DNA from: Polyporus tsugae
Taxonomy: Eukaryota; Basidiomycota; Agaricomycetes; Polyporales; Polyporaceae
Assembly: GCA_024305745.1 (NCBI GenBank)
Contig: JAHRBS010000014.1
Location: 317,501-381,500, forward strand
Reading direction: 5' to 3'
Length of the DNA stretch: 64,000 nucleotides
Both the position numbers and the translations under genes were made by a program. Numbering within the stretch: the stretch's first letter is position 1; the number at the start of each line of letters is the position of its first letter. Shown in pieces: positions 11,364-23,471 of the stretch. Under the pieces are notes generated by a model. That model did not search any database, was not told the DNA's origin, and saw nothing but the letters and a program-made list of their open reading frames with translations.

Positions 11364-13062
11364 GTGCTCATGTGGCTACTCAGCACCAATCGTGCAGAGC
11401 TTCGTCGTTTCATTGGCCCTGAGGACCCCGAGATCGAAAATCAAGGGGGTTATGCTATTCTCTCCCATGTATGGAGTACCCTGGAGCAGGACTTCGAGGA
11501 TATCAAACGAATAGAAGCAGAATGTGCTTCCAGGAAGGCCAGAACTTCGAAACGACTCCCCATATTCCCCTCTCTCAGCACCAATCCTCGCGACTACGTG
11601 TCGGAGAAGATTCGGCAATCTTGCATTATCGCGGAACGGTACGGGTACAAATGGATTTGGAATGACACCTGCTGCATAGACAAGAGAAGTAGCTCAGAGC
11701 TCTCCGAAGCCATCAACTCGATGTATAGATACTACTCCTCGGCAGGAGTATGCTTCGCCTATCTCGCCGATGTGGAGACTCTCACATCGCGGGATCCAAT
11801 GGACTCAGGTACCGTTGCGTTCCGAGACAGTCGGTGGCACAAACGAGGGTGGACATTACAAGAGCTAATCGCACCCCTTACCCTCGTATTCCTCTCCCAA
11901 GAGCTGGACGTCCCTAGGCATGAAGTCAGACCTTGTTTCGCTCCTAGAGAACGCTACCGGCATCCCAGCTTCTGTACTCAATCACGAGCCCCAGGCGATG
12001 ACCCAGCTCACTGCCGCCCAACGCCTTTCTTGGATGGCCAACCGCACGACGACACGAGTGGAGGATCGGGCATACTGCCTGCTCGGCATCTTTGGCATTA
12101 ATATGACAACCCTCTATGGGGAAGGTGACAGGGCGTTCCTGCGACTGCAAGAGAAGATCATGAAAACATCAGTCGACATTTCCATCTTCGCTTGGGGCGC
12201 ACAAACGGATTGGAATGCTTTATGCGGATCCGAGGTCCACCCTTTGCACGATCACGACAACCCCCATCACTACCTCTTGTCAGCATCGCTTGGTGTCTTC
12301 CAACGTTTGGGTCGGCTCCGTTCTTCGCCTCCAGCGGGTTTGCTGCTTGGGGAACAGGAGGTAATAGTCGCTACCTTTTGATTTCGCGGTTGTTACCTCA
12401 TTAGGCTGACATACGCCCAGGCACCGTCCACCTTCCGAGTCCATCCTACTGGAACGCAATCTGTCCAACGTGAACCCCTCCTTCATGACCTATCGCCCAC
12501 CTTCACCATGACACAGCACGGACTTTGGTGCCAAGTTCCCATATTTCACACCCCGTCGTTTGCTGTCGTGACACTCTTTTGTTTCGATGAATTGCAAGGG
12601 AGTCACCTCGGGCTCATCCTCACGCCGTGCCTACAACGGTCATCGCCCCCATTGTACCACACTGGATGGACTCCCCCCAATGGGTTGCCGACCCGAGTCG
12701 TACTTCTTGGAGGGAGCCTAGAGACCCTTCAATTCAACGGCCGCACTGCGGTTTTTGAATGGAAGGAGATCTATATTGCACCTCGCCCTCCTCCGGAGGC
12801 GTTTGCGGTCCCGAAACGTCTCCTGGACCCCGGACCCCTCTTCGGGGGATTCCGCTTACCACACCTGATGTTCGCTGCACTCACCGAACGTGGATGGGCA
12901 AGGGTCCCAAACACGAAGGTCCCCCACGGCTGGACGGTCCCACACACCTTCGACCTCCTCTTCGACCGTGCAGGTCCTATGGACTCCCATCTCATCTTCG
13001 GCATGGGACGGTGTCCGAAGACGCCTTCCGAAGGTTCACGCCCTCATTGGGCGAGCTTCTAG
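11364..13062 (+). pseudogene. HET-domain (heterokaryon incompatibility) gene with a +1 frameshift
   Basis: HET-domain proteins act in non-self recognition and programmed cell death on hyphal fusion; most family members are untested. The start MLMWLLSTN (11364, or the second Met at 11370) is typical. HET signatures follow in order: GYAILSHVW (residues ~30-38), CIIAERYGYKWIWNDTCCID, SSSELSEAINSMYRYYSSA, CFAYLADV, and SRWHKRGWTLQELIAP. The frame then changes at 11904: SQE is followed in the +1 frame by WTSLGMKSDLVSLLENATGI, the normal HET continuation, so one extra C at 11904 explains the shift. Next come TRVEDRAYCLLGIFGINM and YGEGDRAFLRLQEKI. A 60 nt intron (12361-12420, branch CTGAC) joins to APSTFRVHPTGTQS, and the C-terminal part ends at TAG 13060-13062. 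The joined protein would be about 545 residues. The shift is either a real inactivation or a sequence error. Confidence 0.82.
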
Positions 13063-13877
13063 TTAATCCCAAAGGTGCTCGAGCCTCCAGACGACCACAC
13101 CCCACCCTCGCATCGTTGTCCGGACGACCACGTCTCCGAGTGGCACAATATGAGGAGGTTATTCACGGAGCGATACTTGGGGCACGCCTTCCCTTTCGCG
13201 GTCGCCTTTTCACCCTGTACGATCACCCCCGATAGCGCTCTCGTGCTAAGCGTCGCCGAGGGCAAGCCCGGCAACGGTCGATTTGGACAGTCGTGGTTCC
13301 GAGGGGCGTAACGAGCTCTGCCTGATGTTACGCCATGGACATTGTCTCCCACGGACTACTCGTATGTAGCTGCATGTTGGATATAGACCGGACTCGGATT
13401 CGGAAAGCCTCGGACATGGGTCATTCTAGCCACAGATGTTCGTTGTGATACGCTCCGGGTTGTCGTCGGGTACGTGGTGGCTTCCGTACGGCTCAGCTCC
13501 ACTTCGCTTCGAAAATTAATGTCGTCGAGCCGAGACGCGGCCCGGACTTGGAGATAGAGGTGTACGGGGGGAGAATATGGAGCTTGATATGGTCGATTAT
13601 ACGAAGTGAATAAAGATACAGTACATTTAGGTGCGGATACCACAGTACAGGAATGTCGAGTATGGATGCAGAGGTAGCGAGACGTCATGGAGTTGCGAGA
13701 GCGGACATGGAGGAACGAAGAACGGAAGGAGTCGTCGGCTTGCGGTCAATCATGCAAGCGTCGAATGCGAGATGCGGGTCATAGAGTCGTCGAGGCGTGC
13801 CAGAATCGTGGAGCCGTGCTAGTAGGTGGATGATAGGATAAACTGAGGGATACCGAAGGGAAATACAGGACGGGGGA
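13063..13877. other. Convergent intergenic region
   Basis: It lies between the 3' ends of the HET gene and the P450 gene. Short ORFs are present but show no recognisable protein, repeat or RNA gene. Confidence 0.4.
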
Positions 13878-16067
13878 TTACTGAGCGTTTCCGTCGGCAT
13901 GGCCGTTTGCGTGGCCGTTCGATGACGGGGAATTTCCGCTGATGAGTGCGGTCGTCTCTGCCGACCGCGGCGCCAGGGTGACGTAGACCTCCTCGATTCG
14001 GCTATTCAAGATGCGCCGTCAGGAAATCTTCTTGTCCAGACCTGAGAGCGAAGAGATACGCACCAGGCTGCACCGTTGCTTTTCACTTTCATTTGTGCGT
14101 CTGCCGCCCGCTTCACCTTCTCGCTCTCAGCGGGGAGCGCAACGTCGAACACCTTCAGGATGTGCGCGAAATGGCTGAAGAGCAGCGCGTCGGCAAGGTA
14201 TCGTCCGGGACATGTCCTCCGGCCGAACCCAAACGCGAACTCCATCGGGTTGAGGATGTCCGTGCGGAGTTTCGTGCACGAGTCGTCGAGGAACCGTGTG
14301 GGGGTAAACGACTCGGGGTCGGGGAAGACCTTCTCGTCGCGCGAGATCGCGTAGTTGTTGGCCATGATCGTCGCGCCCTTGGGGATGAGGAAGCTGTCGT
14401 AGTGGTCATCCTCCGTCACCTCGCGTGCGACTGCGCGTGTCCTTCGTCAGCACAGCCTGTCGAGCAACGAAGGCCAACAAAACGGACGTACTAACGGGCG
14501 CGATGGAGACCCATCGCAGAACTTCCGAGAGGACGGCGTCGACGTAGGGCAGCTTCGGGCGGTCAGCCATCGTTGGGAGCCTGTTGCCGCATACGGAGTC
14601 CACCTCGGCCTGGGCCCGCTCCTGGATGCCCCGGTGCTGAGCCATAGCGATGAGGAAGGTGAGCGTAGCCGATTCGCTCTACATTAAGACTGTCAGTCAG
14701 GATCCGAAGACCGTTATCTCCGACGCGCGAAACATACCGCAAGCATACCACCTGTCGTGTCCGTGTCAGCGGGGTCGCGCGAACACTATAAACCGAGATC
14801 GACGCACCTGCGTTCATCGTCACCGCGATCATCTTCGACTGCTCGTCGCCCTCCGTCTCCGCGCCCTCCGCCGTGTAGACGTTTGACATCACCGACATGG
14901 TTCCGCCTTTCTGGCTTTGCTGCGTCAGACGCACTGTTGACCCAGCGATCGAATGTAGGTTCTTCTTCCACTGCTCGCCGAGTTTCAACTTCGGCCCAAT
15001 GATGGGCACAAACTTCGGTACCGAGGAGACTGAATGTGAAACGTGTCAGATAAGCGTCTTCACATTGAGAAGCGAGGACGACGCACGGAACGGGATGATG
15101 TCGAAGATCTTGTACTTGTCGCCGAGAACATCCGCGGCGAAGTGCGCGAGGTCGTTCATCTGCTTCAGGACGGACTCGGTCTCCTCGCCCTCGTACCCGG
15201 TCGAAACCTTGAGGAAGATATGCCCGAGAGAGCTGCGTTTCGCGTCGTTCAGACTCCATTGCTGTCTACTGCAGCGCGCGAGCACTTACTTGTCAATCGC
15301 CTTGTCGAGCTTCGTGCACTGCAGATCGCCCAACAGACTCTGCATGAAGCTCCTGGACGCGACCTCGTAGTCCCGGTTGTACGTCCCGACCTCGCTCTTC
15401 CCGATGCCGTGGTGGAACTGCTCCCGCGCGTTCGAGAAGACCTCGCCCGGATCCATGAACGGAAGCGTCATCGTCAGGTCCGAGATCTCCGACATCTTGC
15501 GCGGGGGCTTGCTCGCGTACGCGTCCTGCTTCTTCACGAACAGCGCCTCGATCGACTCCCGCGAGTTCAGCACGATGATCGTCTGGTTGAGCACCTTGTA
15601 CGTCGTGAGCGCGCATCCTGTCAATCGCGCCGTTCGTCAGTATACACTGCGCATCGTCTCGGGAAGTAGCGTGAATATCCAATTGGAAAGAAGGCGGCCG
15701 TCGAGAACCTGAGCCTGAGAGCACGATGCAGATCCCTGCATGGAAGTAGCCTCCCCGGGTAGGCAGTTGGCATCCTGCGACCACACGCACGCGCGCGATT
15801 TTCCGGTGGTCTGCACTTGAACTCGCAAGGCGACGAGCGGCGCATCAAAGTCCACGGAGCGCGCGGCACTGATACCCGGCCTGAACGTCCTCCTTCCGCC
15901 CCCGCCGCCTTCGAACAACATCGCCAAAGAGGAGGAGACTCACCGAGCTTGTCAGCCTGCTGCTTGAAGTATATCCATTGCTCCGTGGAGGGGATATCGA
16001 ACAGGTTCCCGACGATGGGCTTGCCGCGGGGACCTGGGGGAAGATAGCGCGAGCTGGAGGCGAACAT
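13878..16067 (-). CDS. Cytochrome P450 monooxygenase
   Basis: A heme-thiolate oxygenase of the fungal P450 superfamily; the substrate is unknown. Eight exons were called: 16067-15944, 15617-15290, 15232-15087, 15029-14808, 14751-14738, 14678-14496, 14419-14064 and 14001-13878. They add up to 1497 nt, exactly 499 codons with the stop. Visible motifs are the proline hinge LPPGPRGKPIVGN at the N-terminus, an I-helix region NAGGMLASESATL, the K-helix ExxR as EVLR, the PTRF (PERF-like) block, and the heme loop FGFGRRTCPG with the Cys ligand. The last residues (RIEEVYVTLAPRSAETTAL) match a normal P450 tail. Oddities: no membrane anchor precedes the hinge; exon 5 is only 14 nt; intron 1 is 326 nt where others are 56-76; the acceptor of exon 7 (GCGAG) is the weakest call. 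An (AC)n tract lies just upstream of the ATG. Confidence 0.88.
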
Positions 16068-19000
16068 GGTGAGAGCGTTCGAGGAGATGTGAGTGTGTGT
16101 GTGTGTTAAGCGAGCCGTAGGATAGAGGGAGACCGAGGGGGAAGAGGTCCGACGAACGGCCGACGGGAGACTCGAGAGGAGGAGCCGATAATCCGGATAC
16201 TATCTGCTACGAGTGTAGACTCGGATTAGACGGAGAGTGGGTAGTCGGGATGGGGAAGGATGGCGACTGTCGAACACGGGGAATGGTGAGCGACTGTCGA
16301 ACAGGGCCAGGTGGGATGTCGGGATCTTAAGTACCGCGAACCTGGCTGCCGGTTCAACGTTCCCGGGTCGCGGCCAGTTGGTCGGAAGATGGTCCTGGCG
16401 GATGGCGGTGCCTAATAGCGTAAGACGAACACTCGACGGGGCGTGCGATCCAATCTACACCGATCGTTTTGGGATGCATCGTGAAAGGTTGGTTCGAATT
16501 TTGTTGAGCGTCCTCGGGACATGTGAGCCTGCTAAGGCAATAATGCATAACTTAGCAGGATCTGGGCCCGCGCCAGGGCGTCCCAATGTAAATTTGCAGG
16601 GTGGAGTTCCAGACTAAGTAGAGCATGGAAGCAGCGGCCCTTCGTGCAATAACATGAGTAATTGGACAGAGCTAAGCTGGAGAAATAAGCAGATATCAAG
16701 ACACATTCACCCGGGGGCTTTCCGGCACGAAAGTGGAGAAGAAAGAGCGTGATTTGACGCCAACACCTCCGGCGTCGTGGAAGCCGGTGCTAACAAATCA
16801 AAGTCCGTCGAGAAATCTTCGATCTTTGTCGTCCGTCCACTCAGCCTCGCCTGATTTCAAGCCACGCTCAACGTTACCCCCGAGGGTCGGGGCTCCCCTA
16901 CCTTCCACGTGCGCGGCCACGAACGCGCTTCAAACGACCACAAAGTCGAATTCAACACCGCTCTCTGCTCTTCCATGATATCATACGTGCATTGCTTTCG
17001 TCTGACTCTCCACCGCCACCGCCATGCGCACTGCCTCCTCCTCATGCCCTTGTTCTTCACTTGGATTGGCGAGCTCACGACGAGCGAAGGTTCTAAACTC
17101 GTGCAAGGCCGCTCCGGAGCGACCAGCGAGATATCACCGGAGGCTCCTAACGGCCACCCGCCGTCAATACTACTACTACTAGTTATGTTGTTCTCGCCCT
17201 CACGCCATATGTCAGGTCATCTATCTCATCGTGATCTGGACTGGACTTGACATTAGTCTCGTTATGGAGCCTAGTACGGTTCAGCTTACTGCACTTATTG
17301 TGAGCAGCACGCCGACAGCATTTAGGTGCTGCGCGGCACGATTAGTGAGCACAGCGCGAGGCTTCCATGCAACGTCATCAACATCAACGCCAACTCATAG
17401 GGAAGTCGACCGCAGGCTGTCATCGTCCACTCTATACTTAATACACCTTCTCCTCACAGTGATGGCCGGTCGCGCGTTCGTCAACGGTCAGACGTCGCAT
17501 CAACAGTAGAGAGGGTCGAGAGGCAGGGTCGGAATGTGGCCGTATATGGACCGAATCCCCGCGGCCGGTACGTCCTTTCAGTCCACGCGAGGTTCTGAAT
17601 TGGATTGCTTCGATTCTGTCTGTCCGTCGTCGTCGTCCGATCCTATCTTTCCCCTGCGGATGATCTGCGACTATCGCCGCAGTCCGCATGCCTCGCGGCA
17701 TTCGCGGTGCCTATCGCTGGCAGACTCTGACCGTCTTCCCCGCTGGCGTACAACGCAAACATTGCCACTATGTAGTACTGATGACACCTGCCGCTGGGGT
17801 GACGATGGCACGTTGGCAGATTGTCGGCAAGGGGCAGCCCCTGTGCTGAGATGATACAGGGAATCTGTTCCACTTGTCAGAGCTTATCCGTCAAGCATGG
17901 AGAGGCGGTCGACGGGCAGTCGACAGGACAGGTGAGTAAACCCACGCGTGCAGCTTCTTGTGCGAGCTCACCAACTCCCGAACGTGTCGGAGGCTAAACA
18001 GCCTTGACCAGGACCCTCTGCGCTCGAAATCCTTGGACCCTTGGACCCATGCGTGCCAGCACTGCCCGCGGCGTCGGCGCCATCTCTCGCGTTGTTCCTA
18101 ATACGTCTTCTTCGACTTCCAAGAGTGCAGCGCTCCCCGCGCGAATATGTAGCGGAGTCGAAGGAAGGTGCGTTCAGCTGGCTGGAACGATTCTATTCGA
18201 CGCTCCCGAAGGTTCACGGACTCGCCCGTGGCGCTCCGAGAAGAGATTCAGAAGTCTCCGTGATCGGACCCTTCTCTCCCCCCTTTCGCGGATCTCTTGG
18301 CGCATTCACCTATCGAAAGCGGGCCGAGACGACTTGGGGTTGTGACGCTCACCGTCCGAATCGCTAGCGGAAACGGATGATGTTCCTTTGCGGAGCGTTG
18401 TCTGTCAGCTGGTGACGCTGGCCTGACCCGCGCATGGTTGTTTCGGAGGGAAGGCAAGCTGCAACACGCAGTCGAGACCCGGGGTTATGTACGTCACTGT
18501 ACTTTCCTTGTTGGAACAGCGTTTCATACTAACCTGGACGTTGTGTAGTTCGGCTTGCGTCTTCGATCGTTCGCGATCATCTCAGATCCGTCGTCCTTCA
18601 TGTACGAGGTGACGAGGCAAGTCTTCACCTTCACTGACCTCCTGTTTCAATGTGACGATCTGAATGAGTAGATCGAACGATCTTCACATACACTACGTCA
18701 ACTTGAAGCCTTGAACCAGAACAGGTCCCCATCTGACGCCTACGCCGCCTTCTTTGTCCCATCGACCTCTGTCCTCCCAATGACCCGATGACCATCTTGG
18801 TTCTTTTATCAGTCGCCTCCCCGCCATCGGGAAAGTGATCTTAGATATAACGGTGGATTAGGTGAGTTTGTGGGTGCGCGCGATTTGATCGGTCGCTAAC
18901 GGGTAACCGAACAAGGTGTTACTCGTGGGCTGGGTGGCGTAAGTACTCGTATCCGGGCCTCCCCAAGCCTTCGCACACGGCCGCCGGCCGCTCCTGCACT

Positions 19001-19902
19001 AATGCCTGGTCACTTGTACTTCGCCGACCCTGTCCGGCCGTCGTCCGCTGTACCGTAACCGAAGAGATGGCGCGGTGAGTATACTTTCATGGCAAAAATC
19101 TATCAATCCGTACCACACAGCGGCTGACGGTAAGCTCGAGATGAAGGCGGAATGGAGAGCCTACAGGGTGAAGAGGATATCGAGTCCTGCTTCACTTGTC
19201 ATTAGCAAGTCGCGTCTTACTCACGACGTTTCGCTGCGACCTAGCACCGTATGTATCTTGCATGTTCGCGTTTGGAAATCCCTCGGCTGACTTGTATCTA
19301 ATCCAGTAGAACACAATAGTAAATCCGAGTCGACGTTTGAACTCTTGGAGTAGTCTTCCGAGTTCAAGCAAAGTGGCCATGGCCGTTGCCGCCCATGCCG
19401 TGCAGCGGTCCCACTCGGCTGTTTGCGCTGTCCAATGTGGCAGATACAATTTGCGTCCGGCCACAGAACGCCGTTCTCGTTGACCACGCTGCCGATGCAT
19501 TGTTCCGTCCATCCTATAGCCGTACCTCGCTTGATCGCTTATCTGCCTCATTGATGCATACAGTCGCCGGCATAGAAGGTCCGTCGTCTGTCCGCGAATG
19601 TAGTTCAGGTATGTCTCTTGTTCCCCATACGGTATACCTGGATGCTGGACGCCCATTGGCACTGCGCTTTGCTACGCACGACAGACAAACCTGTGTTTCT
19701 GGGGGGGGAAAGAAGGGGAACACAGGTGTTTGTCCCACACGGAAGCAAAGGGCCTCTGCCCGTCGTGACGTTCGCAATGTGCGTCCCCTTACGCAGCTAC
19801 TATGCGGTGCATCAGTGTAGCGTCGGCTATGATGGCGTAGGCGGCTATAGGCGGTTTATAATCTCTCTACGCGGTCCTATGGGGAAACATTACCTCCCTG
19901 TC
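16068..19902. other. Long gene-poor interval (3.8 kb)
   Basis: No convincing protein gene was found on either strand. An (GT)n tract at about 16090-16106 is the P450 leader. Several ORFs of 60-150 codons occur (for example minus 19192-19662 and plus 18004-18345), but none has a recognisable motif or intron pattern. A TATA-like TTTATAATC near 19856 belongs to the downstream hydrolase. The interval may hold decayed sequence or unrecognised small or RNA genes. Confidence 0.4.
19855..19863 (+). promoter_or_regulatory. TATA-like box of hydrolase A
   Basis: TTTATAATC lies about 45 nt before the hydrolase A start codon. Hydrolases B and C have a TATA box at a similar distance. Confidence 0.45.
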
Positions 19903-22357
19903 ATGAAGTTCCCTCTTTTCGTTTCCGCTTCTGTCCTTCTCTTGGCATCGCGAACTGCTCGCGGAACAGCCGTAGAGAGTAGGGATTGTGAAGAGGCCAG
20001 TGTTCGTGCGCTCTCTATCCGCTGCTTAGACCTGATCAGTGCACACTACAGGGTGGTACGAATACTTCTACTATTCGATGGGGTCCGTGCGATCCCTCCA
20101 TTGTCACGGACACGACCCTCTCCTGCGGCTTCTTCGAGGTCCCAATCGACTACCATGACCCATCTGCGGGCAAGGGCCGTCTCGCCGTCATCAAGGCGAA
20201 TGCGACCGGCGAGCGCCGTGGTACTCTCTTCGTGAACCCAGGTACGTGCGTGTCATCTTATATAGAATCAAGCCAATCGAGCGTCGTGGCAGGTGGGCCT
20301 GGCGGGTCTGGATTGCAAGCGTTAGGCTCGGACCCCAGCGGCAGCGCTCTCCTCAGCGTGGCTAGAGCATTATACGATGTCGTCAGCTGGGACCCTCGTG
20401 GGGTTGGCCCGCTCTCAATGTAAGTCATCGGTTGCGGAAGGTGCATGAAACCCTAACGGAGCGCTCGTCGGATAGCCCAGGAGATGTTTATTGCTTCGAC
20501 AGCGTCGCCGAGCATGACACCTTCTTCAATGGCACGATCGAGCTCCGCGGAATCGAGATGGCCGGAAACTTCACCGACCAATCTGACATCGACGCGCTGC
20601 TCGCGCAGGCGGACACGATGCAGCGGAAGTACGTCCAACTCGGCGAGCGGTGTCAGCGGCATTCCGACGGAAAATACCTCAAGTACATCGGAACCGCAGC
20701 CACGGCTCGCGATCTCGTCGCGCTCGCCGACGCGTTGGATGGCCCCGGCACTCCCATCAACTACCTCGGGATTTCATATGGTACCATCCTCGGTTCGTGG
20801 TTCGTCAACAGTGCGTGTCTGTCACTCTTTTGAAACCTAAGCGTGTGGCTGACTGACTGACGACCTGTCTCCAGTGTTCCCAGACGTGTGTATGTTCCGA
20901 ACGTGCGCGCAACTTATCAGCTAATGTTGCTTTAGCGCGTCGGCCGAGTCATCCTAGATGGTGTGATTGATCCCGTACTGTTCGGCTCGATCGAGATCTC
21001 CCTGGTACGGAAGTCGTGGTCCTGCAAGTTCAAGTTGCCCACTGCGTGAACTGACTGTCTCCTCAACAGGGCTGGCAGCATCAATTTCACAATGCGGACG
21101 ACGTCTACGCAGGATTCGTCACCGGCTGCGCCCTCGCCGGACCCGACGGCTGCGCCATCGCCTCGGCGGGACAGTCCCCTGCAGATGTCGATAACACCAT
21201 CCAGGCCGTTCTTGGCATGGCTCATGATGCGGCAAGAAAGAATTCGTCTGTGCCTCTGACCTCGGGTGAGCTGCGAAGTGAGTGGTCATCGAGATATCGT
21301 ACAAACCTTCACAATATTGATAGGCTACTACTGCCACTAGCTGGGCTATACCCGTACATGTACTGGCCGATGGAGTGGGTGAATGTCACGAACAACGTGT
21401 TTCCCGAGGTTTTCCAGGTTGTCGAAGGGGAGACTCAAGGAAACGGTAATGTTACCAAGCGATCTCAGCAATCGCTCAAGCGGAGGTGCGTTTCAAGTCC
21501 TCGTAGTAGCCTGACTATGTGTATGGCTCTGATGGTATACTTTCTTCCGTAGCTTGCTCAAGCGTGCGGAGAACGATACAGCGCCGTACACCACGTCCGC
21601 GATCTTATGCGGAGATAGCAAAGACTTGGGGAACGTGACCATGACCGACATTTTCGAGACGATCATTTCCGCTTCACGGAACGTTTCTCACATGTGTACG
21701 TCCCCACCAGGATTAGTTCAGGCTTGAAACATCCCGGGACGCTCACAGTGCCTGAACCTTTGACAGTTGCTTCTCAGTGGCCGTCCCCAGTGTATATCTG
21801 CTCCCTGTGGCCAGAGCGCGCCGTCGAGCGATACGAAGGACCCTTCAACAAGACTCTCGCCAACCCGATTCTCGTGATAGGCAATACGGTACGCACAGCA
21901 GCGCTTCTCGCCGTTTTCGGTGCCCCTGACGCGACCTCTTCCAGTACGATCCCGTCACGCCGTTCTCCGGCGCGCAAGCTCTTGCAGATCAGTTGGGCGA
22001 CTCGGCAACGTTGGTCAGGATGAACGGCTTCGGTGTAGGTCCCTGTACATCTAATATGATACCGAAACTGAAGCACATTTTGCTCATCATCGCCTACTGG
22101 ATCGTAGCACACGTCCATAGCTGGTCCCTCGACGTGCATCAACGGTGTGCTCCTTGCATACATGGTCAACGGGACGGTAAGCCTACCTACCGATTTCTTC
22201 TTGCTGGTTCGAATGAGACGGTCGTTCACATCCGGTTTGTGTTTAGCTCCCTGAGGACAACGATACGGTGTGCGACGTGGACGACGACTTCGAGATCTGG
22301 CCGGGCGTTAACACGAACATGATCCTGGCGAATATGACCGGCTCTGGACCACCGTAG
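19903..22357 (+). CDS. Secreted alpha/beta hydrolase, S33/TAP-like peptidase (copy A)
   Basis: It belongs to the alpha/beta hydrolase family with a C-terminal TAP-like domain, related to secreted tripeptidyl and prolyl aminopeptidases (MEROPS S33). Exon 1 encodes a signal peptide (MKFPLFVSASVLLLASRTARG). After an intron at about 19972-20050 the mature part starts GGTNTSTIRWGPCDPS. Visible parts: the oxyanion region NPGGPGGSGLQAL, DVVSWDPRGVG, the nucleophile elbow GISYGT (about 20770), RVGRVILDGVIDP, the catalytic Asp in YDPVTPFSG (about 21945), and the His after NGFG (about 22030-22105, across an intron). The C-terminus is MILANMTGSGPP. About a dozen exons were joined, with no frame break seen. 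Several Asn-x-Ser/Thr sites and Cys pairs fit a secreted enzyme. Copies B and C in this window share introns and motifs. Confidence 0.85.
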
Positions 22358-22720
22358 TGAGACACACAGGCCCCGACGGGTACCCCCGGGCTACTATGGA
22401 CTGTATGTTGACGATACTTTACCGCCTTCATACTACTACACGTTTCTTGCGTTTTTGGGATGCATGTTTCATTTACCTTTAAACAATAGCACCAAGTTTA
22501 AACCTTCCACTTCTACTGATATTTCCTTGAGAGCACTTGTCCAGCCTGCGAAGGCCGGGGGAAGGAAGTTGCATATTAGTTGGTGAGGTCATTCCAGTAC
22601 ATTGACGCCTATATGGGCCATTAGCCGAAATCAACTGCTTTCCGCCGCCCATAAGTATTGTCCTCCCTCCCGGACAGCTCCTTCCCCCCGCCTCGCGTCT
22701 CCCTCTCCTCTCGCGCGACC
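22358..22720. other. Spacer between hydrolase A and zinc-finger gene 1
   Basis: No gene is seen. The interval should hold the hydrolase 3' region and the zinc-finger promoter. Confidence 0.4.
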
Positions 22721-23471
22721 ATGGCGCATTGCGAACGCTGCGAGCGCTGGTTTGGCAGCTACCAGGCGCTTTGGCAGCATGAACGGACTTCGGAACGTTT
22801 CTTTGACTCACAACGTATCGCGTGTGCAGGTGTTCAGGGACGAAATCGACATGCTCACGCATTGTCGCAACGTTCATCACGAACGCTGGTGCGCACCGTG
22901 CAAGCGCATGTTCCAAAACGAGATTAACCTCCGCCAGCACTTACGATCCGCAACCCACCAGCCCGCCAACTTCACCTGCCCGATGAAGGGCTGTGGGAGG
23001 TCGTTCATCTCCACCGCCGCTCTGGTGCTCCACCTCGAGTCTGGGACGTGCGCCTCCGGCATGACGCGCGCGATGGTCGACCGGCTCGTCAGGCAATACG
23101 ACAAGCGCGGCGTCATCACCGACCCCTCGCGCCTCATCCAGGGACCTGGCGCGTCCGGCTCCTCGCCGCAGGTCACGCGGATGTGGGCGACCGACCGCGC
23201 GTGGAACGGGTCGGCTTATGAGTGCTACCTGTGCCACAAGGCGTTCAGGTCTCTCACTGCGCTCAACGCTCACTTGGGAAGCCCCGTGCATGGCGACAAG
23301 CTGTATCGCTGCCCGAGGGACTTTGGCGGATGCGGGACGGAGTTCCGGACCGTGAGTGCGTTCTGCCAGCACGTCGAGCACGGACGGTGTGGGGTGCACC
23401 GTTTCGCCGGCCAGCTTCGCAAAGTTATCGACGGGGTCGCCAAGGGTGGGAGATTGTTGACTGGGGGTTAG
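22721..23471 (+). pseudogene. C2H2 zinc-finger gene 1, exon 1 truncated by a deletion
   Basis: Paralogue of the 8-finger gene at 24534-25474. The start MAHCERCERWFGSYQALWQH matches finger 1 of that gene. The following ~50 codons (fingers 2, 3 and half of 4) and the intron's 5' splice site are absent. The sequence instead passes straight into intron-like 3' sequence (TTTGACTCAC ... GTGTGCAG) just before VFRDEIDMLTH. From there exon 2 is open to TAG 23469-23471. It carries a C-x2-C finger (CAPCKRMFQNEINLRQH), a C2HC finger (CPMKGCGRSF...HLESGTC), another C2H2 finger (YECYLCHKAF) and a final C2HC finger (CPRDFGGCGTEF...C). Exon 1 and exon 2 are in different frames with no usable donor. It is either a pseudogene or starts elsewhere. 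The intact exon 2 suggests recent loss. Confidence 0.7.

Noticed and set aside
14093..15669. Several long plus-strand frames in the P450 region
   Set aside because: Antisense shadows of P450 exons; the minus strand carries the heme and ExxR motifs and consistent splice sites.
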